DNA of 64,000 nt from Carnegiea gigantea (Eukaryota; Streptophyta; Magnoliopsida; Caryophyllales; Cactaceae), in the NCBI GenBank assembly GCA_029747015.1, contig JAKOGI010003057.1, forward strand, positions 1 to 64,000. The letters run 5' to 3'. Made by a program: the position numbers and the translations under genes. Positions 10,216 to 21,397 of the stretch are shown one piece after another. The notes beneath the pieces are model-generated. The model was not told where the DNA came from and searched no databases. It was given only the letters and a program-made list of their open reading frames with translations. Within the stretch, counting starts at the first letter, position 1. Each line of letters begins with the position of its first letter.

Positions 10216-12244
10216 CGAAGGAGAAGGCGGGGTTAATAGCAGAAAGAATAGCCGAGGAGAGAGCTTGGAAGAGGGCAGAAGACGCCGATTCGATGTGGGA
10301 GGCTATGGCGGACTGCATCCGAAGGTCGGCTAAGGAAACTCTAGGTCTCTCTAGGGGAGGCGGTACCAGGATGGAGGGCGCCTGGTGGTGGAACGAAGAG
10401 GTAAAGGAGAAAGTCAAGGCAAAAAAAGAGGCTTACGCGGAGCTCATGAGCAACAGCTCAGAAGAAGAGAGGGAGCAGAAGAAGTTTAGATACGAGGTGG
10501 CTAAGAAGGAAGCCAGAAAGGCTGTGACCATAGTAAAGAGTCAGGCGTTTGATAGATTGTACCAGAGATTGGGGACGAAGGAAGGAGAGAAGGAGGTTCT
10601 TAAACTGGCTAGGGCGCGGGAAAGGAAGACTAGGGATTTGGGAGTAGTAAGGTGCATCAAGGATGAAGAGGGTAAGGTGTTGACTGAGGATGTTGAGATT
10701 AAGGAGCGATGGCAAAGGTTCTTTTTTAAACTCCTAAATGGGGAAGGGGTGCGAGAGGATCCTAGTAGGGGCGAAGAGGGTAGTGATCAGAGTGCGGGCG
10801 ATCTTATAACAAAGGAGAAGATTAGGGAGGCCTTGAAGAAGATGGCGAATGGAAAGACAGTGGGCTCGAACCAGATACCGGTGGAGTTTTGGAAGTTTAT
10901 GGGGGAGGTAGGTCTTGAGTGGCTTACGGAGCTGTTCAATGTTATTTTCAGGAGCGCCAAGATGCCCAAAGAGTGGAGGACCAGCACAGTCATCCCATTG
11001 TAAAAAAACAAAGGGGATATCCAAGATTGTAATAACTTTAGGGGCATCAAGCTGCTCAGTCACACTATGAAGCTTTGGGAGAAGGTGATTGAGAGAAGGT
11101 TACGAGAGGAGGTGAAGGTTTCAGAGAATCGATTTGGTTTTATGCCAGGCAGGTCGACCATTGAGGCGATCTACCTCCTCAGAGGGCTCATGGGCTTGTT
11201 TAGGGATAGAAAGGTAGATCTCCATATAGTGTTCATCGACCTGGAGAAAGCGTATGATAGAGTCCCGAGAGAGGTATTGTGGACATGTTCGGAAGAGAAA
11301 AGGGTGTCACCCGCGTATATCTGGGTAATCAAGGATATGTACGAGGGAGGGCGGACGCGTGTTAGGACCCCGGGAGGGGTCTCCAATGACTTCACTGTCA
11401 GTGTGGGCCTGCATCAGGGCTCCGCCTTAAGCCTGTTTCTTTTCACATTAGTTTTGGATGACCTCACTAGAGAAATCCAATACGAGGTGCCGTGGTGCAT
11501 GTTATTTACAGATGACATCGTCCTTATCGATGTGACCAGGCATGGGGTGAATGACAGGTTGGAGAGTTGGAGGCATACACTGGAAGCTAGGGGTTTCCGG
11601 TTAAGTAGATTAAAAACGAAATACCTCCATTGTCATTTCAGTGGAAGGATAGAAGAGGGGGGAGACATCACACTGGATGGGAGGGTGATTCCAAAGGTCG
11701 CAAAATTTAAGTATCTGGGCTCGATCATCCAACAGAACGGGGACATTGACGAGGATATTAGCCAGCGGACAAGAGTGGGTTGGCAAAAGTGGAAGTCAGT
11801 GTCAGGGGTCCTGTGTGAGAAGAGAGTGCCCCTAGGTTTGAAAGGTAAAGTCCATCGAAAGGTAGTTAGACCGGCTGTTCTCTATGGATCGGAGTGTTGG
11901 CTTCTAAAAAAGATGCAGGTCCAAAGGTTGATGGTAGCTGAGATGCGTATGGTCAGGTGGATGTGTGGTTTTACGAGAATGGACGGAATTAGGAGAAGAT
12001 GAGGGAATCGAGGCTTAGATGGTTCGACCATGTAAAAAGGAGAAGTGTGGCCGCCCTAGTGCGGAGGTGCGAGATAATCTTCCCCCCCGGTGGAAAGAGA
12101 GGGAGGGGCAGACGGAAGAAGAGCCTAGAGGAAGTGGTTCGAGAGGATCTGAGAGTTGTCGGTCTTACGGAGGACATGGCTCAGGATAGGAGGCTGTGGC
12201 GGGATAAGATTAAGGTCTCTAATTGTAGGGGACCGGCTCCGTAG
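10216..12244 (+). pseudogene. LINE reverse transcriptase (RTE type), broken
   Basis: The frame is open from the 5' truncation to a TAA at 11001-11003, continues in the same frame to TGA at 12000-12002, then continues in another frame to 12244. Visible modules: a linker with many charged residues, NGKTVGSNQIPVEFWK (RT motif 1 region), FGFMPGRSTIEA, the FIDLEKAYDRVPR catalytic Asp motif, LHQGSALS and FTDDIVL, which keeps the DD of the usual YADD box. The tail WFDHVKRR...GRGRRKKSLEEV is the usual C-terminus of this clade. The internal TAA follows VIPL, where the family normally has Tyr or a similar residue, and a one-base shift near 11996 separates the C-terminus. Two lesions make it non-functional; AP endonuclease is absent. 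Confidence 0.93.
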
Positions 12245-12529
12245 GTGGTAGTAGCTTCGGTGGGGTGGGGCGGGTTCTTTTTGGGATGTGACGGCATGTA
12301 TCTGCCTTGGTTTGCTGAGGTATGTATCCACTCCTTATTTATCTGCTCTCCGCATCCTTTTCTCCTCGTGGTTATTGGTTTGTAATCGTTTTCAATCATT
12401 TTCTCTAAAAACCTTTTTCACAAAAGCTTTTTTTGTGGGTCTTTAGGAATCAACCTCTCTATGGGTAGAAATACCGGTAGGGGTAGCTGGATCTTCCCAA
12501 ACCCCGCGAAAGCGGAACCCACACTGGGA

Positions 12530-12560
12530 GTAGTAGTAGTAGTAGTTGTTGTTGTTGTTG
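12530..12560 (+). repeat. LINE 3' trinucleotide tail
   Basis: (GTA)n followed by (GTT)n directly before the downstream target-site duplication. RTE elements commonly end in short tandem repeats rather than poly(A). Confidence 0.9.
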
Positions 12561-12567
12561 TAAGGTA

Positions 12568-12899
12568 TGACCAGTAGAAATTTTTTTAAAACGGAGGGGT
12601 GCACGTTAAACATTCCAAATATGGAAGACGTCAACTTCAGAGCTTGAAATAATGTTTTTTTCCTTACGCAAAGAGGGATGCAATGGCTACACATTAATTG
12701 AAGGCTAAAGAACCACATCTCCAATCCGTAAGACCCCAAGACTAGGCCGAATAGTCATCCGAAAAAAGAACAAACGTTAAGGCCCTTGAACAAGCTACTA
12801 GCCATTTCAAAGAAGCTCCTAACAGAATGTTCTAAAGTATCCAAACAAGTACATCCTTTAGTATCGTCCAGTAGTCTTGTTCTCTCTGCTAATAAAAAA
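12568..12899. other. Spacer between LINE and copia remnant, nothing recognised
   Basis: AT-rich sequence with no ORF or repeat that I can name. The start of the following copia LTR may lie within it. Confidence 0.4.
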
Positions 12900-13464
12900 A
12901 GACATTACTGAAGAAGAAAAATACACAACACATTTGCACAAGACTCAACTCATATTCTATGTATTATTGTACTTTTGTGTGATTAAATTTAAAATCAGTG
13001 TAATCCTTGTGCACACATTTTAGATTCCTTGTGAGCAAGGGGGTTGAGAGAATCTTGCTTGTAAACAAGAAGGTTTAACGGATGTGTCATTTATTCGAAG
13101 TAAGGACTTAGGAGAAATCACTTCAAGGGAGGTCTTGAAGAGCGTCTTATAGTCAAGGTGCAAATATCAAAGCTGATTAAAACAAATTAGCTGAATCCTA
13201 AGAAAGAGACCTTAGATGGAGACTTAGGCTACTTGGAGGGGTGAGCCTCATTAAAAAACTCCGTATGCTTTACCTCCTATTCTGCTCTTATCTTGTTGAA
13301 ATCCCTTGACCATAATCTCAATATCCTTGATTTTGTTGTTCAGCATCCTCTTAAGTTTGCTATGCCTAGCTATATTGTGTGCTTAAGTTTTAAATTGCAT
13401 TTATCTAATATCAAACTATTTATCCACCATCTATGGTGGCTTGGCTTACTTAGGATCAGCAATC

Positions 13465-13480
13465 AATATTAGAGCTAGTC
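13465..13480 (+). other. Degraded initiator-Met PBS
   Basis: ATATTAGAGCTAGTC corresponds to the plant copia PBS context TGGTATCAGAGCTAGGTC. Its position 54 bases before the gag ATG region and after LTR-like sequence supports the assignment. Confidence 0.55.
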
Positions 13481-13533
13481 TCAACTCTTGTATCTTTATC
13501 ATCAAGTAAGTAAAGATTTATATCTTCCTCGAG

Positions 13534-15036
13534 AATGGCTAAGACTAATCAAGGTAGATCTGTGTATGACCTCCTCTATTCTATGGATCTAACATTGATT
13601 ATTAGAAGATGCTATATAGATCTGGATGATAAATCAAAACATAGAGTTGTGAAACAAAGTGCCAAAAGCCTCCAGTCCAAATTATTTGTGTTGTTGGCAC
13701 TAACAAGCTAGAAAAGCCTATTGTCCATTAACCCCTAAAAAGCATCAAAGTTTGTAGAAAAATTAAAAGATGCTTAATACTTTATATTATACTTTTATAT
13801 TAATGAGTTTAATGGAAACTCTACTCAGTTAAAAAGTGTGGGATAACTTGGTGACCACGTAAAAGACAAGTCAGATAATCAAGGTAATCATCTATGTACA
13901 CTAATATAAGCTTTTCAAGATGTGTCTCCATGAAGATGTCCAACAGATGCACATCAGATTCACTAACATTGTCAATAACCTTAAGTCACTTGGGAAAATG
14001 TACTCAAATAAAGAGATGTTGAAGAAGTTATTAGCAAGTCCCCTAAGAAACCAATGGGGAGCCAAGGACACTAGCATTGAAAAGGCTTAGAACCTAAAGG
14101 CCTTAAAACCGAAAGATCTAGTAGGAAAACTCCTTATATGTGGGACCCAACTCTAAGAAGAGGAAGGAAAAACCTTGGACAAAGGGGTATCCTTCAAAAT
14201 AGTACTCAAGGACACTTAAAGCTAAGATTACTTAGAGCTTAAAGCTTTAGAGGATGACATTGTCATGTTGGCCATAGGCTGCCACAAAATGCTCAAAAAG
14301 AAGATGTTTGACTTCAAGTGGCTTCGGAGAAGGTCTTCTTAAAATGGCAACAAAGGTGTAAATACTCCTGTTAAAACCTTAAAATTTATACAATCTACTT
14401 TGGTTTCGGAGAACTAGTACACATGATGACAGATTATCAGTCCTTAAAAAAGAAAGGTGAAAAAAGGAAATCAAAGGGCAAAGGCAAAAAGTTCAGGATA
14501 GTCACATCATGTGATAGTGATTCCAATTGTAATAAAAGTGAAGACAAGGATGTTGCTAATGTCTGCTTTATGGCTAATAGAAAAGAGTTAAAAGATAAAT
14601 TTGAATCTTGAGGGTTCTATAAATTAATACTTAAGGAGTCTAAGAAGGCATTCATGTATAGCCAAAATCACTCTTTCTTAAAATGTCAAGAGATGATTTA
14701 TTTAAGTAATCATGCATGATATGAATGTCGATGAAGGGTAGTTTTCTAAAATCAAGTAAAAGTTTGTAAGATGATTGCGTTCAAAACTACAAAAAATGTA
14801 AGTCATTAAAGGATGAAAGCAAACAAGTTTTGAAACTCTATGATGATTTTTCTAAGAAGTGGAATGACTTTGGAAAAGTGGCTGAAACTCTCAAAGAAAA
14901 ATTGCAAAGGTGGAAAATTTTCAAACCTAACACCAAGCCAGCTGACAAGCTTCATGAAGCTACAAGTAACAATCAAAGACTAAAAGCTCTGTGTGTGGAT
15001 TTTAGGAAATCTCATTTAAAACTCACTACTACATAA
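13534..15036 (+). pseudogene. Copia gag remnant (SIRE lineage)
   Basis: The start ATG at 13534 gives MAKTNQGRSVYDLL, as in SIRE-type gags. Around 13930-14090 a translated stretch (HIRFTNIVNNLKSLGKMYSN, then KKLLASPLRNQWGAKDTSI) aligns with the gag of the intact-looking element at 58561-58824 (TRFTHITNELKSL...RTWEAKVTAIQEA). A Lys-rich segment with CDSDSN and CFMAN at 14423-14610 corresponds to the gag C-terminal region, and 14830-15036 to the downstream coiled-coil part. Internal stops, shifts and a deletion of the N-terminal half are evident. Confidence 0.72.
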
Positions 15037-15289
15037 AAAACTTATGATCTTTGAGTTTCACTTAGATTACATGGATTCAAGAGTGTTCTCTTCAACACAG
15101 AATGTCTTGGATATTATCCTAGCTATAACTGGAAATCATACCAACACTTCTTTCCTATGTTGACCCCTCTTCATAAAGGTTAGAGTAGCTTAAGAATCCT
15201 GGAAATGTTTTTCAAAAACCTTTCTACCTTTCAAGAATGCGGAAGGGATACCAAAGCAACTTTAAGGTTATATTGACATGTTCAGGTTT

Positions 15290-17253
15290 GGGTACCTAAA
15301 GGTACAGGCCCTTAAACATGGCAACTGATTCCGCACTTCAATTTCCTATCAAGAGAAACAAAAAAGTTTGACATATGCTTTGCAGATATGCTCTAAGAGA
15401 AGCACTGACCTATGGTATCTTGATAACAAATGCTTATGACACATTAATATAGATGCTATAGTATTTGTATACCTTGAGGAATTAAATTAAGCAAACTGAC
15501 TTATGGAGACCCAAAAATAAAAAAAGTAGAATCATTAGAGTTAGAAGAGGTGGCAAAGACCTCTCAAACTCAATTGAGAGTATTTGCTTAGTTGATAGTC
15601 TTAAATTCAATCTGCTTAGCATTTACGAAGTGTGTGATACAGGGGACAAAGTAACACGCAACTCTTCTCAATGAGATTTCCCTAGCCTTGAAATTAGAAA
15701 ATTACTTTGCCTTATTCAAATAAGAAATGCATATGCTATTAACCTTGATCATGTTAATTCCAAAAATCTTCTTTGTTTTAAAATTTTTAATGATGATGTA
15801 TGTTTATGGAAGAGAAGACTGAGTCATACTAATATGCATATAATTAAAAACTGTCCAAGCATAATCTAGTAAGAGGTCTTCTTAAACATAAGTGTGATAA
15901 AGATCAAGTGTGCAACATGTGTAAAGAACTAAAGATAAACAGGTTAGAGGCTTATTTAAGCCCATAAAAACTGTTTCAACCTCAAAAACCCTTGAATTAC
16001 AACATATGGACTTATGTGGTCTTATGGGTTGAGAAGTCCGAGTGATAACAAATATATATTTGTCATTGTTGATGATTATTTCAAATACACCTAGGTGTTC
16101 TTCCTGAAAGATAAACAAATACTTTTAAAGTGTTTGCCAAATATTGTAGAAGGTTACAGAGCACTCAAGCATGGCTAGTCCAAGCTATAAGAAGTGATCA
16201 TGAAAGCAACCTCAAAGGAGAATTCATTAAATTATGTTATTAGCTTTTAATATCACACAATTTCTCCATGCTGACGACTCCTTAACGAAATGGGGTTGCT
16301 AAAAGCAAGAACAAAATCTTAGAGGAAATGGCTAGAGTAATGTTGTGTAAGAATGATCTTATAAAGTGTTTCAGGGCTAAAGCGAATAATACTAACTATG
16401 TTGTTATATAGATGCCTGATTAGAGTTGATTAGACCAATCATGAAGAAAACTGCCTAGGAACTATTATAAGGGAAGAAGGATACAAGTGTTTCATATATA
16501 ATAATACGAAAAACCTTAGAAAGTTTGATACTAGAGCTGATGAAGGCACCTTTGTTAGACACTCTCAACAAAGCAATGCTTATAAAGTCTCTGACATAAT
16601 AACCAAAGTAGTTGAAAAAATTAACCTTGTGGTATTTGATGAAGACACTGATGGAAGAACCAGTTCAAGCTCTTTCCAATATCTTTAGCTTAATAAGCAT
16701 ACTGATGAAGTAGCAAATAGAGCTGACTCCAATAGTGCAACCCCTAAGAGTGCATTTCAAGGGACCTTGAACCAACTTGATGATATAGTTGGGGCGTTCA
16801 AACTTGTAAGATTTGAAGACTTTAAAGTGAGGGAAGAAGAAAAATAAGAAAGAAGTGCAAATCAAAATCTATAAGAACCAACGAGAAGCCGTAGATTCTT
16901 TGCACATCATCCTATGAAGAACAACATTTCATATACCAACATAGGTGTAAGGACTCGTTCTTCCCTTAAGAAATTTATGTGCATTCTTTGCATTTGTTCC
17001 TCTCATAGAACCCAAGAGTGCTAAAGAAACTCTATAAGACTTGAGTAAACATTAGGCACGCAAGAAGAACTTAGCTAGTTTCAGAGAAATTAAATTTGGT
17101 CACTGCCCACCTAACCTAAGAATCATCTAGTTATTAGAATCAACTGGGTATTCAAAAGCAACCTAAATAAGTCTAGGAGTGTGGTGAGAAACATAGCCAG
17201 ACTAGCTACTAACGGTGTATAACCAAGAAGAAGGGATTACCTATGATGAGACC
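15290..17253 (+). pseudogene. Copia pol remnant: protease, integrase, start of RT
   Basis: VWVPKGTGP near 15290 precedes a protease remnant, DLWYLDNKC (about 15407-15432), where the active-site DSG is DNK. The GAG-pre-integrase zinc region is at 15790-15950 (CLWKRRLSHTNMH, then QVCNMCKE). Integrase core pieces follow: LELQHMDLCGL near 15990 and IRSDHESNLKGEF near 16187, then GVAKSKNKILEEMARVML near 16294, where the third catalytic Glu is not clear. RT begins near 17130 and reaches YNQEEGITYDET at 17253, where the solo LTR starts. Stops and frameshifts are numerous. Confidence 0.75.
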
Positions 17254-17537
17254 TGATCGAGCGCAATATGCGTGAATTTTATACCTCATTCTATCTAGAT
17301 TTAGCTCAAATAATTAATAAATTAAGTTATTTATTTGTGCATTCTTGGTTTTGTAGGTAATAAAGAAAATTACATAAATGGTGGATAATACGTGCAAAGC
17401 ATGCCAAAAAGTTAGGCACGTTAATCCGAACAACCTTTGAGGATAACCCGGGATAATCATCAAGCAAAGTCGGGTCAATAAGCACAAAAATTGCGAGAGA
17501 AAGAAGAAAGAAAAACAAAGCAGGAATTTAGCATGGG

Positions 17538-17632
17538 CTACCGGCACCAGGCGGCAAGGGCTGTGAGTGCCAGGCGGCAAAGGCTGCCAGTGCCAGGTGG
17601 CACAAGGTGCCTGTGCCAGGTGACATGGTCGT
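17538..17632. repeat. GC-rich tandem repeat in solo LTR
   Basis: About four degenerate copies of a unit near 28 bp built around GTGCCAGGCGGCAAAGGCTG. Its composition is strikingly unlike the AT-rich surroundings. Confidence 0.65.
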
Positions 17633-18294
17633 GCCAAATCATATTTTTGCTATATTTTTTATGCAGAATTCAAGATACTTGGGATGGGGTGCCCATGCCT
17701 CGTGGCACGGCCGTGCCATCCTTGCCCTGTCCTGCCCTGCTTCTGCTGTTGGCTTCCAAAGATCTGGCATAGTCTGCCCGTGCCAAGCCTGCTACATCGG
17801 GATCTATTCAAAGCCCTTTTGTCCATTTATGTAAGAATCTAACTTTTAGGTTTTAAGAATAGAGTTTAGCCTAGGGTTTAGGGGAGATTAGTGTAGACTT
17901 ATCATCATTTTGTAGTCGCATTTCAAGAGTAATGAAGTTTTGATACAATTAGCTTTCTTTCTCTCTCTTTAATCTTCATTTTCATTCAAGTTCTTACTTT
18001 GTTAGGTTTGATTTACTAGTTTAAAGCCCAAATTTACATGCTTTTATTTGTTAATGGATTGAAATTAGTGCCTCCCTTTCCTAGTCATCTTTCTATTCTC
18101 TTATCTACTTTTGATCTCTCATTCTCTTTCTTAAGAATACAAATTTCAAGCTCTTGCTCTCTCTTCCATCTTAGGGTTTGAAAACCCAGTTTCACAAGTT
18201 TTACTTTTTAGCTCCTAATGGGTTAGATTGGGAGTAGTTGAGTCATATTAGTGAGAATAAGTGAAGAATGCACCTCCAATCATAATCTACTTAC

Positions 18295-18326
18295 TCCAAC
18301 AATGGAGGTTAACCTCCATTGTTGGA
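18295..18326. repeat. Perfect 32-bp palindrome
   Basis: TCCAACAATGGAGGTT is followed immediately by its exact reverse complement, with no spacer. It lies within the solo LTR. It would form a 16-bp-arm cruciform or RNA hairpin without a loop. Confidence 0.97.
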
Positions 18327-18665
18327 TTTTCAAGCTTTTGAGGTACTCCCCTTTCTCTTTCTTCTTTTAATTAGTAAATTTAATGCCTTCTTAGTTAATT
18401 AAATGCTTTGCTAGTTATTGTTAGTTATATGATGTTTGGGGCTAATTTTGTTAATCATGCTTCATTTTAGTTTAGTTTAATTAATTATATTTAGATTAGA
18501 AATTAGAATTAGTGAGTAATTAGTTTAGTTGATTATGCTTAGTGGCATTCATCGCTTCTGCTAGGTTAGAGTTAGGGTCAAAAATAATTAGTGACTTGAT
18601 TTTCACACTGTCTCAGATGGCGACAAATTTATACCCTTATGGCCCCCTCAAAAACTACATCAACA

Positions 18666-18908
18666 AGACTGTTGCCCTAGATGTTGGATTAGAAGCCATC
18701 AGAATGTTACTAACATTTCTATCTTATGTGGAAATAAAATTGCATCAAATGGATTTGAGATGCCATTTCTAAATGTCTAATTACATCAATAAATTTTTGT
18801 TAAACAACCCCTCGGTTTTGAAAATCCAAATGGTCTTAATCATGGTTTCAAGCTGCATAAAGCCCTACATAGATTAGAACAAACTCCTAGAGTATGGTAT
18901 GAGATTTA
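18666..18908 (+). pseudogene. Copia RT fragment downstream of the solo LTR
   Basis: Continues the RT interrupted at 17253. GLEAIRMLLTFLSYVEIKL and HQMDLRCHF correspond to the RT motif that reads [12 protein letters not shown]...CQMDVKSAF in the element at 55300-55450. It then runs, with a stop and shift, through the PPGFEN region to QTPRVWYEI, where it ends at the junction with family A. Confidence 0.82.
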
Positions 18909-19286
18909 ATTCAAGTTGGATTTTTTATCAATTAACTCAATTTAGCCTTCAACTTTTGCTTTCAGTTTATTTATCAATCTTTGGGTAATCTTTTTCGTCT
19001 CTCTCCCTTTCTCTTGATTAAGGTTTAATGTTTTTTGATGTATTCTATTCATTTGTCTATTAGTAGTTGTTCAATTTATAGATTTACTCATGTTTAGGTT
19101 AGATTTAATTTCTGTAGGTCAAATGATTTATTTTTTTCATATTTATTCCTTTCAATTTAGTTACTATGGTTATAAGTTAGTGTAGCCACCAAAATTCTAC
19201 CCCATCCCTACATGATCGACCCTCAAGGACTACATTTGACGACCATACGCTTGCAGTATAACAATACCTTTACTTTAGGATCACAT
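18909..19286 (+). repeat. 5' LTR fragment of family A copy 2
   Basis: Shares AGTAGTTGTTCAATTTATAG and CTCATGTTTAGGTTAG with the LTRs at 46264 and 49610. It ends GGATCACA just before the PBS-like site. The LTR 5' half is missing, cut at the copia RT junction. Confidence 0.7.
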
Positions 19287-19290
19287 TAAG

Positions 19291-19315
19291 TTTTTGCCGC
19301 TGTTACTTGGGATGA
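19291..19315 (+). other. Asp-type PBS-like site
   Basis: TTTTTGCCGCTGTTACTTGGGA resembles the TTTTGGCGCCGTTGCCGGGGA region of Athila/Tat gypsy elements and follows the LTR end directly. Confidence 0.6.
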
Positions 19316-19567
19316 TAGTTTGAACTTAGATCAATCTTTTTCTTTTTTGTTTATTTATCCGATTATTTTCACAATTTTTGTGAATAGATTTGTTCCATAG
19401 TTTTCGTTAGTAGCTTAAATCTATTTGTCATGCTTTCTTATTTTATTTTTTATTATCTTCTTATCAAAAAATTGAAAACCCATGAAACTCAAAAAAAATG
19501 AAAAAAATAAAGATGGCTATTTTCATTTCCATTAACATAAGCATGAATTGTTTTAGAGGTATGCTGA

Positions 19568-20050
19568 ATGTCCAAACAATTTTATTGCTTAATATGGTTA
19601 TTGTGTACAAAAATGGAAATTTCGAGTGTGATTAGTAAGGGATTGAATGACGGGATTCGAACTCTTTCAAAGTATTTTAAATTTCTTTTTGACAAAGCTG
19701 ATGAGCATATGGACTTGCTTGCGTGGGTGGTTAAGGATACTTATGAGTTCAAAAAGATTATTTTTGCTTCTAGGATATCTACTCCACATCTATGTGCCTT
19801 GCATGCTGGATTTTTTTATAAGGAAAATTTTATGATTTCTTATTCGCCTCTCCCTTCTGTTCCTGAATATGTCTCTCCTATGCATAACTTGTGCTATGCG
19901 TTTGACCATAATTCTAACTCGTGTCCCCAATATGTTAGGTTGAAATCTAAAATTGAGACTGACAAAGAAACTGCATTTAACTCAATGGAGTATAAAACGG
20001 GTAGTACGTTTAACCTATTTCAAGAATTGGCTCTGAGACATGATAAGTGA
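19568..20050 (+). CDS. Family A gag-position ORF, function unknown
   Basis: 160 codons, the longest open frame in any copy of family A. A related but frameshifted version is at 46690-47060 (shared words KKI..ASR, AFDH.SNS, LKSK). AFDHNSNSCPQYVRLKSK has a His/Cys spacing loosely like a zinc knuckle but incomplete. Position 280 bases after the PBS suggests a gag-like protein. I do not recognise a Pfam-type domain, and the start codon is uncertain. It is probably a remnant rather than an active gene. Confidence 0.4.
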   Translation: MSKQFYCLIWLLCTKMEISSVISKGLNDGIRTLSKYFKFLFDKADEHMDLLAWVVKDTYEFKKIIFASRISTPHLCALHAGFFYKENFMISYSPLPSVPEYVSPMHNLCYAFDHNSNSCPQYVRLKSKIETDKETAFNSMEYKTGSTFNLFQELALRHDK

Positions 20051-21397
20051 TATGTGGCTAACTTGAGTGAAACTAAACTTATTGTAGGTCTAACCCACTT
20101 GAGGAATGTCTTATCGGTGACTTTAAGTCCCCTTCCCTTTTCAGTTCCCGAGTTTCTGTTAACAATTCTATATGTGGTTTCAAGGGACAAAAAGAACTTT
20201 CTTCACCTACTTTTGCACTTGTGCCGCTTAGTTTGACCATCCTGATACACTTTTTTCTCTAGCTCCCTTAGGAAAGGATGAGGAAATTATATATTATAAG
20301 GTAGTTGACTATAGTTTTGATGAGTTGAGTGTGTATATTAATTAGTTTCAGGAGTGACATAAGTGAAATTCTAAAGAGATGGAGCATATGTTTGAGTAGA
20401 TTCTAGTCAGGGAATCAAGTGACAAGGCTATTGAAGAGGTGGCACCCCCTAGTCTTGAGCTTATTGTCAAGTATCCCTTACCTCCCTTGAGTTGGCCTAT
20501 ACTCCCTTTACTTATTCTCCACATTTCCCTCCACTTGAGTAGTTCTTTATAAAGCCTATGGATGATCGTATGATAACTAACCTCAGTGATGGTTTGGGCC
20601 TTATCGATATTAAGGTAGAAAGACTTAAGGTTATGATCAACGGCTTTAATAGGTCCCTAGGTAACCATGGAAGGTATGATCCCTTAATTAATCTTTACTG
20701 TATACCTTTAGAGTACATGCCTAGAAAAGTTATGTGAATCACCTTTTTCCATTGCTTTCCAAACATTTTTAAGGCTTTTGGCAAATCACAGAGGGCATTG
20801 CGCATTGTTGCTATAGTAGTATTTGCGTTCTTTTACATATATACTGGTGACATGTATTCATATATGTATGACAAGCTTCTGAGAGCATTAATTGCATATG
20901 AGTTTGAGACTTGAGTAGTAGAAGAGTGGGAGAATGGGTGATGCTCTTTAGGCATCTCTTGGCATCCACTGGGAAAGGCACAATTCAAGTATAATCGATG
21001 CTTGGCCTAGTATTTTGTCCTATCGCTTTTCATAGAGGAGTATATAAGTTTTTGAGTTTTCTTTTTCTTTTTCTTCTTCTTGGTGATTTCATTTCTTTAA
21101 AGCTCATTGACCGATACTGTGGATATTGTACGATTTTTGTTTAGGGGAATGAAGACTTCCTTCACAAATTTCGAAAAATAGAAGAAAAAATTTTCAAAAA
21201 TAAAAATCTATTTTAGTTTGCATTCTAGGATTCGTACTATCTTTGGTTGAATTTTGACCAATTGTGATTTAGTTAGTAGGTTGTATGTAGTTATAGTGTA
21301 CATAATAGAACTTGGTCCAAAATGTATCATTCCATTCGTAAGGTCTAACCTTGTTCATTCATTACAATGATGTGTCTACTTCTTATTTGTATATCAC

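Larger units (their letters stand above)
10216..12560 (+). mobile_element. 5'-truncated RTE-clade LINE
   Basis: Non-LTR retrotransposon with an RT ORF, a short 3' UTR and a (GTA)n(GTT)n tail ending at 12560. TAAGGTA flanks both sides (10209-10215 and 12561-12567), a 7-bp target-site duplication that fixes both ends. The endonuclease domain expected upstream of RT is missing, so insertion was 5'-truncated, as is usual for target-primed reverse transcription. The GC-richer, G/A-biased coding strand stands out from its AT-rich flanks. The 3' UTR with a short stem (CCCCGCGAAAGCGGAAC near 12501) and trinucleotide tail is typical of plant RTE elements. Confidence 0.93.
17254..18665 (+). mobile_element. 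Solo LTR inserted in copia RT
   Basis: 1,412 bp from TGATCGAGCG to CATCAACA, inserted inside the RT of the older copia. AGACC (17249-17253) and AGACT (18666-18670) flank it, a 5-bp duplication with one later change; removing the insert and one duplication restores an uninterrupted RT reading frame. The interior looks like a Tat/Athila-type gypsy LTR (a GTAGTCGCATTTCAAGAGTAATGAAG phrase near 17913). It includes GC-rich tandem units at 17538-17632, the palindrome TGGCACGGCCGTGCCA at 17703-17718 and a perfect 32-bp palindrome at 18295-18326. There are no internal genes, so this is a solo LTR left by LTR-LTR recombination. Confidence 0.8.
12900..18908 (+). mobile_element. Decayed SIRE-like Ty1/copia element
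   Basis: A long-dead copia element read on the plus strand. A 5' LTR remnant ends near 13464 (phrases such as CCTCATTAAAAAACTCCGTATG resemble the transcript-start region of SIRE LTRs). It is followed by a degraded PBS, gag from 13534, then protease, integrase and RT pieces with stops and shifts every 50-150 bases. The RT is interrupted by the solo LTR at 17254-18665. The element ends abruptly at 18908, where family A LTR sequence begins; RNase H and the 3' LTR are missing. The LTR start is uncertain. Confidence 0.78.
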
